DNA of 64,000 nucleotides from JAKAGZ01 sp964412105. GTDB taxonomy: Bacteria > Bacteroidota > Ignavibacteria > Ignavibacteriales > Ignavibacteriaceae. How positions within the stretch are numbered: the first letter of the stretch is position 1; each line of letters begins with the position of its first letter. The notes below the pieces were generated by a model. That model was given only the letters and a program-made list of their open reading frames with translations, was not told the DNA's origin and ran no database searches. Shown here piece by piece: positions 58,401 through 64,000 of the stretch. Location: contig CAYPNM010000014.1 of assembly GCA_964412105.1 (NCBI GenBank), positions 1 to 64,000 of the forward strand, in the 5' to 3' direction. Position numbers and translations under genes: made by a program.

Positions 58401-58911
58401 ATTTTTAAGAATAAGTAAAATTCCCCTACATCTTTCAAAGAATTAATATAGGGTACTTTATTTTAAATGCTTTTTAATATTATCCATTTCTTGTGCCAAC
58501 AATTTGACAATAAAATGGGCAAATTTGCTTTATTTTAGCAGGATAGTATGGATCATTTTGAAATTATGTAAGAAAGAGAAACAGAATGCTGGTTATAAGA
58601 TATGATAAAAGATGAAAGATCACATAAGGGAATGAGAATAATTATATATTAAAATTATAGGAAAACACAGCTATTAAGGTGGTTGGCATTTACATTCACT
58701 TAAATGTTGAGGATCTGCATATTGCAGTGAAAAAACTTAATAATTTATAATTTGAGTCGGAATTACTGATTAATATTGTATTAATTCACATTATCCAATA
58801 ATTTGCTAATTTATCATTGAAAATAACAAGTTTAGGTATCGAAAGTTTTATTTATACCCGAATATACTTGCAAAGCTAGAATATGATAAAAATTTATTCT
58901 TGTCTTTATTA
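58401..58911. other. Intergenic stretch, about 510 bp, with a possible VOC-like relic
   Basis: AT-rich region upstream of the tRNAs and of the DUF4382 gene. A 29-codon frame at 58661-58750 encodes VVGIYIHLNVEDLHIAVKKL, which resembles one half of a glyoxalase/VOC module. It is bounded by stops and lacks a start, so at best it is a gene remnant. Nothing else was seen. Confidence 0.3.
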
Positions 58912-59784
58912 ATGTTTGAAATTAAATATCGCCCGGGAAAAATTGTATTATTAAAACCTACTAAAGGATTTACTACATTGAAAGCTTTTTTATATAACCT
59001 AATTATTTTTATTGGCATCTCAGTATTATTTATTGGATGTAGCATGAGCAACAATCCAGTCTCTGGGCCTACCAATGGAATTTTGCAAATATATATGACA
59101 GATACTCCTGCAAGATATTCTCAGGTTAATATTGCCATTGATAGTGTTAAGGTACATGAAACAACTAGTGATAGCTTGCACGGCTGGTATATTTTAAACT
59201 CTACTCCAACTACTTATAACCTTCTGACTCTTGTAAATGGTAATTACGCTGTAATAGGACAGGATACTTTACCGCCCGGCCAATATTCACAAATCAGATT
59301 ATATATCGGAACAGGAAGTAATGTTGTAATTAATGGGCAATCCTATCCCCTAATAATTCCAAGTGGAATTCAAAGTGGTCTCGATATTATTGTAGACGAA
59401 AAAATAGAAGCTGGTTATCTTAGTAATCTTTATATTGATTTCGATGCCAATATGTCAATTGTGGTTTCTGGGACACAAAATAATCCTCAATATATTCTAA
59501 ATCCGGTAATAAGAACAGGAACCACAACAACAAAAGGAATTATTTGGGGTACAGTTTCGCCCAACAATGTTTCATCAAATATTTGGGCCATAACGGGGAC
59601 TGATACTAGCTCCACCACAACTGATGTTACCGGTGGATTTCAGCTTATATATTTAAATCCCGGCTCATACATTGTGTATATAGCACCGGGAGATACTGCT
59701 TACAAAGATACAACTATAGCTAATATCAGTGTTGCGGCATCCAATGCTACTAATCTTGGAACAATTTCACTAACGCATAAATAA
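58912..59784 (+). CDS. DUF4382 lipoprotein with C-terminal carboxypeptidase-regulatory-like domain
   Basis: About 290 aa, exported. A hydrophobic segment ends at a lipobox-like LFIGC, predicting a lipoprotein. Then comes a DUF4382 domain (ILQIYMTDTPARYSQVNIAIDSVKVHE, LPPGQYSQIRLYI, IPSGIQSGL) and a beta-sandwich end (GIIWGTVSP to GTISL) of the carboxypeptidase-regulatory type. The only upstream ATG is 58912. A TTG at 58978 with AAAGGA before it would give a compact signal peptide (MKAFLYNLIIF) and may be the true start. Function unknown; probably a surface or periplasmic binding protein. Confidence 0.75.
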   Translation: MFEIKYRPGKIVLLKPTKGFTTLKAFLYNLIIFIGISVLFIGCSMSNNPVSGPTNGILQIYMTDTPARYSQVNIAIDSVKVHETTSDSLHGWYILNSTPTTYNLLTLVNGNYAVIGQDTLPPGQYSQIRLYIGTGSNVVINGQSYPLIIPSGIQSGLDIIVDEKIEAGYLSNLYIDFDANMSIVVSGTQNNPQYILNPVIRTGTTTTKGIIWGTVSPNNVSSNIWAITGTDTSSTTTDVTGGFQLIYLNPGSYIVYIAPGDTAYKDTTIANISVAASNATNLGTISLTHK

Positions 59785-59805
59785 TTCTTGGCTAAGTGTA
59801 TTTCA

Positions 59806-59828
59806 AGGGCTTAGGCTATTCAAGCCCT
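59806..59828. terminator. Bidirectional hairpin terminator between convergent genes
   Basis: A 7-bp stem AGGGCTT/AAGCCCT with a 9-nt loop, 21 nt after the DUF4382 stop and 2 nt beyond the nagB stop. Followed by ATTTATT on the plus strand. The T tract is broken, so efficiency is uncertain. Confidence 0.6.
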
Positions 59829-59830
59829 AT

Positions 59831-60643
59831 TTATTGTAATAGAGATTCCGGAGCTAAGTTAACTGCCTCAATGGCTTTAAAATATTTCACAGTACCTACT
59901 TTTAGTTCAAATGTGGATTCCTCATCGCAAACAATCAATCCTTTAGGATGGAGTTGCAATGCGCTGACTGTCCACATATGATTAACGCCTTCTTCAACAA
60001 CCTTGGCAAGAGCTCTGGATTTATTTAGACCGCTTATAATTATCAAGACTTCTTCGGCATCAAGAACTGTTTTTACTCCTACAGTCAAAGCTGTTCTGGG
60101 AACCTTTTTTATATCATTATTAAAGAATCTTGAATTGGCAACAATTGTATCCATAGTTAAAGTTTTAACTCTTGTAAGTGAAGCCAGAGATGAACCCGGC
60201 TCGTTAAAAGCTATATGCCCATCCGGCCCAATCCCCCCAATAAATAAATCTATTCCTCCCCCTTTCTTAATTTTACTTTCATAATCTTCACATTCCTTAT
60301 CTAGATTCTTTGCATTGCCGTTAAGAATGTTTATAAATTTTTTATCTATGTCTATATGTTTAAAAAAATTATTCCACATATATGAATGATAACTTTCAGG
60401 ATGATCTTCTGGTAGACCTACATATTCATCCATATTAAACGTTGTTACATACTTAAAGGAGACAATCCCTTTTTTGTTCAGGTTAATGAGCTCTTTATAC
60501 ATTCCGATAGGTGAAGAGCCTGTGGGAAGTCCTAGTACGAATCTCTTATTTTGAGAAGGTTTATAATTATTTATTGTAGCCGCAACAAAATTCGCTGCCC
60601 ATTTTGAAACCAGGTCATATGTGGGTTGAATTATCAATCTCAT
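59831..60643 (-). CDS. nagB: Glucosamine-6-phosphate deaminase
   Basis: Converts glucosamine 6-phosphate to fructose 6-phosphate and ammonia. 270 aa. Substrate loop [16 protein letters not shown], catalytic Asp in [28 protein letters not shown] with catalytic Asp and His, and [10 protein letters not shown]. The ATG follows AGGGAGAC. It lies 60 bp downstream of the AmpG-like permease on the same strand, which suggests amino-sugar or muropeptide salvage. Confidence 0.94.
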   Translation of the reverse strand: MRLIIQPTYDLVSKWAANFVAATINNYKPSQNKRFVLGLPTGSSPIGMYKELINLNKKGIVSFKYVTTFNMDEYVGLPEDHPESYHSYMWNNFFKHIDIDKKFINILNGNAKNLDKECEDYESKIKKGGGIDLFIGGIGPDGHIAFNEPGSSLASLTRVKTLTMDTIVANSRFFNNDIKKVPRTALTVGVKTVLDAEEVLIIISGLNKSRALAKVVEEGVNHMWTVSALQLHPKGLIVCDEESTFELKVGTVKYFKAIEAVNLAPESLLQ

Positions 60644-60703
60644 AACTTGTCTCCCTCAAATTTTCGATATTTATAAAAGATATTAGGTATAGTCAAAAAT
60701 CTT

Positions 60704-61945
60704 TTAATTAATCTTGGCCTCATTTTCTTCAACTTCCCTGAATGGAACTAACCATGATATCAGAAATGACGGAATTGTTGCAATCATTACCCATATAAAG
60801 AAATGTTCATATCCAAGGAAATCACTTATGATTCCGCTTACCATAGAAGGGACTAAAAAACCTAATTGCATTAGCGAAGTAGCAAATGCATAATGAGCCA
60901 TTTTATATTTCCCAGGAGCTATTTGCTGCATCATAAATAACATAAGTCCGATGAATCCAAAGCCATAGCCAAAGTATTCAAAAACTACGGCGACACTTAT
61001 AATAAAAAAGTTTGTCGGTTGATAAATTGCCAGAAAAGTATACGCTGCAAATGGAATGTTGAAAAAAGCGCACAGTATTAATAATGACTTTCTCAACCCC
61101 CTGTTTGCAGTAAAATATCCTGCTAAAACAGAACCAACAATAAACGCTAATGGGGGGAAAAAGCCGTAAAGCACTCCGACATCTTCGGTTGATAATCCAA
61201 GCCCGCCAATATCTCTTTTGGCTCTCATAAACAGAGGTACAATCTTAATGGCCTGTCCTTCAGCAAATCTGTAAAGGAAAAGAAATAAAATTGCCCAAAA
61301 GATGTATTTCTTATGAAAGAAGGTTTTAAATACATCCCAAAATTTTTTCGCAGCTTTTTCAAAATTAGCTACATTTTGGGCTTTACCACCTGATGGTAAA
61401 AACCTAAAATGGTAGATACACAATAAAATTAAGATAGCTCCGAAAGAAGCCATTACAATTGTCCAGGCAGGCTTAACTCCTATTTTCTTTTCCAGAATAC
61501 CAGCTAATAAAACAAAGGCTCCCTGGGAAAGTATTTTCCCGACATTATAAAATGCTCCCTGCCAACCAATGTATTTTGCCTGATCTGTTGTATTAAGAAC
61601 ACTTATATAAATACCATCTGCAGCAGTATCATGTACTGCAGAATTCAAAGCAATAATTCCAAAGAAAATTATAGTCCAGGTAAAATAAGTTGGCAACTGC
61701 AAAGTTAGAACCAGCAATCCGAAACTAACTCCTCCAAGAAATTGAGTGGCAAGGACAAAGTCTTTTTTGGTTCTGAACATTTCAAGAATAGGGCCCCATA
61801 GCGGCTTTAATGCCCACGGAATAGTAACTATGCTCGTAAAGAAAGCAATTTTTGCATCAGAAATACCAAAGCTTTTGTACATCAAAACGGATACGACATT
61901 AACAACAACGAAAGGTAATCCCTCAGCAATATATAAGGTCGGCAC
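60704..61945 (-). CDS. MFS transporter, AmpG-like muropeptide permease family
   Basis: A 12-TM protein of at least 413 aa. It opens with VPTLYIAEGLPFVVVNVVSVLMYKS-type residues and has WALKPLWGPILE and NSAVHDTAADGIYI, all features of the AmpG/PUCC-like branch in Bacteroidota. With nagB it may import peptidoglycan amino sugars. The annotated start is a GTG at 61945 inside a family-like segment. In the same frame 11 more sense codons upstream (ending HPAFW) look like the real N terminus, yet no ATG, GTG or TTG lies between them and the stop. AAGGG lies about 40 bp upstream of the GTG. The start may be a rare codon, or a base may be wrong. Confidence 0.8.
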   Translation of the reverse strand: MPTLYIAEGLPFVVVNVVSVLMYKSFGISDAKIAFFTSIVTIPWALKPLWGPILEMFRTKKDFVLATQFLGGVSFGLLVLTLQLPTYFTWTIIFFGIIALNSAVHDTAADGIYISVLNTTDQAKYIGWQGAFYNVGKILSQGAFVLLAGILEKKIGVKPAWTIVMASFGAILILLCIYHFRFLPSGGKAQNVANFEKAAKKFWDVFKTFFHKKYIFWAILFLFLYRFAEGQAIKIVPLFMRAKRDIGGLGLSTEDVGVLYGFFPPLAFIVGSVLAGYFTANRGLRKSLLILCAFFNIPFAAYTFLAIYQPTNFFIISVAVVFEYFGYGFGFIGLMLFMMQQIAPGKYKMAHYAFATSLMQLGFLVPSMVSGIISDFLGYEHFFIWVMIATIPSFLISWLVPFREVEENEAKIN

Positions 61946-62467
61946 CCAAAAGGCAGGATGAATTTCATTTTCTATCTTTTTCGTATTTAGTAGCCCTTAA
62001 GTTTTGTAATAAGTCATGATTTTTTGAATCCCACGTTAGCCAAATGACGATTAATAATTTAATTTATTTAATATTACTTCATTAAAGAAAATTATGCGCA
62101 ATAAAAATAACCAAGTAACTATTTAAAGAAAATGGGACACTATTTTAAAGATGATAGGGAAAATATCCTTATTATAAACAGATTTTAATGATGAAATTTA
62201 TTTTAGATGCAAACAGCATAAAATTGTTTATATAGAATGAACCTTAAAAAGGTTGAGTTTGAAAGATTTTCCAGAGGGATTTAAAATCTATAAAACTAAA
62301 ATGGCAGATTTTACCCCTTTACCGAAATTACCGTCCTCTGCTTACAAAGAAAGATTTTATGAATTCAGGATGACTTCGCAGATTAATGTGATAGCACACT
62401 TTTAATATTATTAAATACGAAGTGAAAACCTACTTAAAATCTTAGTGAATTATTGTTATTAAATTCC
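61946..62467. other. Intergenic stretch, about 520 bp, only a weak small frame
   Basis: AT-rich. A 48-codon plus-strand frame at 62259-62405 (TTG start, AAAGG about 6 nt upstream) encodes a soluble peptide with no recognised domain. Otherwise no RNA fold or repeat was seen. Confidence 0.35.
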
Positions 62468-64000
62468 TTAGAATAAACTCTTTCTCTTTCTAGTAGTGCC
62501 TCCTAAACCAAGCACTCCAAGAATGCCTCTGGTTAATTCTCTTGCAACAGTGCGGCCAACTTGACGGGCTAGAGGGCTATCAATCATTTTTTCAACAGCA
62601 CTTTTGGGTTGTCTGGTGGAAGCAGGAATTTTATTTAGAGTGTCAGAGTCCGATGCAGAAGCAAGCTTAGCGTTCAATAATTCGTATGCGCTCTCACGAT
62701 CAATTGCTTCGCTGTATTTTTTAAGAATTGTTGACCTGGAAATAACGCTTTCTATTTCTTCAGTAGTTAATATATCCATTCTCGACTTTGGGGCACACAA
62801 TAAGGTCGCAGCTAAGGCCGTTGGCCTGCCTTTTTCATCAAGCGCTGCTACAGCAGCTTCACCAATGCCAAGCGAGGTGAGTAATTCATCAGTTTTATAA
62901 TATTCTGAGATAGGATAATTCTCAGCTGTAAGCTTTATCATTTTCCTGTCTTTAGCTGTAAATGCTCTCAAAGCATGCTGAATTTTTAAACCAAGCTGAC
63001 TTAATATTGAATCAGGAATATCTGTTGGGTTCTGCGTGCAGAAAAATATTCCGACACCCTTAGAACGAATCAGCTTGATAATGGTCTCTATTTCATCAAG
63101 CAGAGCTTTAGATGCTTCGCTGAATATCAGGTGCGCTTCATCTATAAAAATTGCTAACTTAGGCTGATCCAAATCGCCCTCTTCAGGAAAGCTCGAGTAA
63201 ATTTCCGCAAGAAGACTCAGCATAAAAGTGGAAAATAATTTTGGTTTATCTTGCAGGTCATTCAAACGTAATATAGATATCATACCAAATCCTTCCTCAT
63301 TGATCCTCATTAGATCATCCACTTCAAACGATTTTTCTCCGAAAAACAAATTGGCTTGTTGTTGTTCAAGTTCAATGATTTTTCGGAGTATTGTTCCCGT
63401 AGATGCTGTTGATATTTTTCCATATTCAGATTCTATTCCGTCCTTACCCTCATTAGTAATAAATTGCAAAACCTTTTTAAAATCCTTTAGATCAAGTAAA
63501 GGCAATTGATTATCATCGCAATATTTAAATATTAATGACACGATACCGGATTGGGTATCGTTTAACTCTAATATTTTGGAAAAAAGAACGGGACCGAATT
63601 CAGAAACGGTTGCTCGTAATCTGACTCCCTTTTGCTCCGATATTGTAAGCAATTCAACAGGGAACGCTCTTGGTGCATATGGCTCACCAATATTTTTATG
63701 TCTTTCTTCTATTTTGGCATTAACCGTGCCTGAAGCTGCTAGCCCACTTAAGTCTCCCTTAATATCCATAAGTAAGACTGGCACACTCTTCTCGGATAAT
63801 CTCTCTGTTATTACCTGCAATGTCTTAGTCTTGCCGGTACCAGTGGCTCCCGCAATCAAGCCGTGTCTGTTTAGAGTTTTCAAAGGAATATTAATTTGAA
63901 GATCCTTAACAGGTTGCTGCTGAAAAATTGCACCACCAAGAGTGAGGTATTCCCCTTTAAAAGTGAAACTTTGCCGTATCTCCTCAACAAACTTCTCTTT
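62468..64000 (-). CDS. HerA-type ATPase (DUF853), N terminus cut by the window edge
   Basis: A DNA-translocase-like ATPase of the HerA/FtsK superfamily. The reading frame stays open to base 64000, where it reads EIRQSFTFKGEYLTLGGA, close to the expected protein start, so only a few codons are missing. Walker A is AGATGTGKT, Walker B is LAIFIDEAHLIF, and the sensor region is FFCTQNPTDIPDSIL. The C-terminal 60 residues end in a Gly/Arg-rich GVLGLGGTTRKRKSLF. Members are about 500 aa and often stand alone, and their cellular role is unsettled. Confidence 0.87.
   Translation of the reverse strand, partial: KEKFVEEIRQSFTFKGEYLTLGGAIFQQQPVKDLQINIPLKTLNRHGLIAGATGTGKTKTLQVITERLSEKSVPVLLMDIKGDLSGLAASGTVNAKIEERHKNIGEPYAPRAFPVELLTISEQKGVRLRATVSEFGPVLFSKILELNDTQSGIVSLIFKYCDDNQLPLLDLKDFKKVLQFITNEGKDGIESEYGKISTASTGTILRKIIELEQQQANLFFGEKSFEVDDLMRINEEGFGMISILRLNDLQDKPKLFSTFMLSLLAEIYSSFPEEGDLDQPKLAIFIDEAHLIFSEASKALLDEIETIIKLIRSKGVGIFFCTQNPTDIPDSILSQLGLKIQHALRAFTAKDRKMIKLTAENYPISEYYKTDELLTSLGIGEAAVAALDEKGRPTALAATLLCAPKSRMDILTTEEIESVISRSTILKKYSEAIDRESAYELLNAKLASASDSDTLNKIPASTRQPKSAVEKMIDSPLARQVGRTVARELTRGILGVLGLGGTTRKRKSLF

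Noticed and set aside
58188..58418. 76-codon frame on the plus strand
   Set aside because: It runs antisense across two well-formed tRNA genes, so it is a chance frame.
58661..58750. VOC/glyoxalase-like fragment
   Set aside because: Twenty-nine codons with no start and weak resemblance; not enough for a pseudogene call.
62259..62405. 48-codon frame with a weak ribosome site
   Set aside because: Too short and unlike any family I can recognise; kept only as a note for the intergenic region.

Overview
The window looks like chromosome from an AT-rich, Gram-negative member of the Bacteroidota/Chlorobi group, most likely an Ignavibacteria-type organism. The pointers are two large secreted proteins ending in a type IX secretion (T9SS) sorting domain with the QNYPNPFNP-style linker typical of that class, a DUF2851 protein, a TTC39-like TPR protein and frequent non-ATG starts. 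A run of exactly 100 N at 18738-18837 shows this is a scaffolded (probably metagenomic) assembly. The taxonomic call is inference from gene content.

Layout. 0.1-6.7 kb (minus): a secreted GH27 alpha-galactosidase and a four-gene MacA/MacB-like ABC exporter operon. 7-11.4 kb (minus): a CBS-pair protein, a very large peptidase/beta-propeller/outer-membrane-barrel protein and a hotdog thioesterase. 11.7-19.6 kb: an electron-transfer locus with two paralogous nine-heme cytochromes carrying T9SS C-terminal domains and a small receiver protein (minus), divergent from a histidine kinase with a c-type heme motif in its sensor domain and an NtrC-family sigma-54 activator (plus; broken by the N gap). 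Each cytochrome gene is followed by a similar three-hairpin structured element.

19.7-25.5 kb (plus): Xaa-Pro aminopeptidase, a proline dehydrogenase homologue, a HOGA1-type 4-hydroxy-2-oxoglutarate aldolase, an AGXT-type alanine-glyoxylate aminotransferase and a secreted S37 (prolyl tripeptidyl-type) peptidase. Together these resemble the mammalian hydroxyproline-to-glycine route joined to proline-peptide degradation, and this is the most interesting system I see here. 25.5-32.8 kb (minus): a five-PAS sensor kinase, PepD dipeptidase, TypA/BipA, a long structured intergenic stretch and ClpS. 33-35.3 kb (plus): EtfB, EtfA and a bifunctional-nuclease-family protein.

35.3-49.5 kb (minus): thirteen closely packed genes that look like one transcription unit, running pyrG, TPR lipoprotein-like, purN, purH, mreB, mreC, mreD, mrdA, rodA, dcd, pyrF, a small membrane protein and DUF2851. 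It joins nucleotide synthesis to the cell-elongation machinery. 50-64 kb: a Sel1-repeat protein and an aminotransferase (plus); UMF1-type MFS, NusB, leucine dehydrogenase, a DUF218 membrane protein, a lytic-transglycosylase-like protein and tRNA-Cys and tRNA-Gly (minus); a DUF4382 lipoprotein (plus); NagB with an AmpG-like permease (minus); and a HerA/DUF853 ATPase truncated by the right edge.
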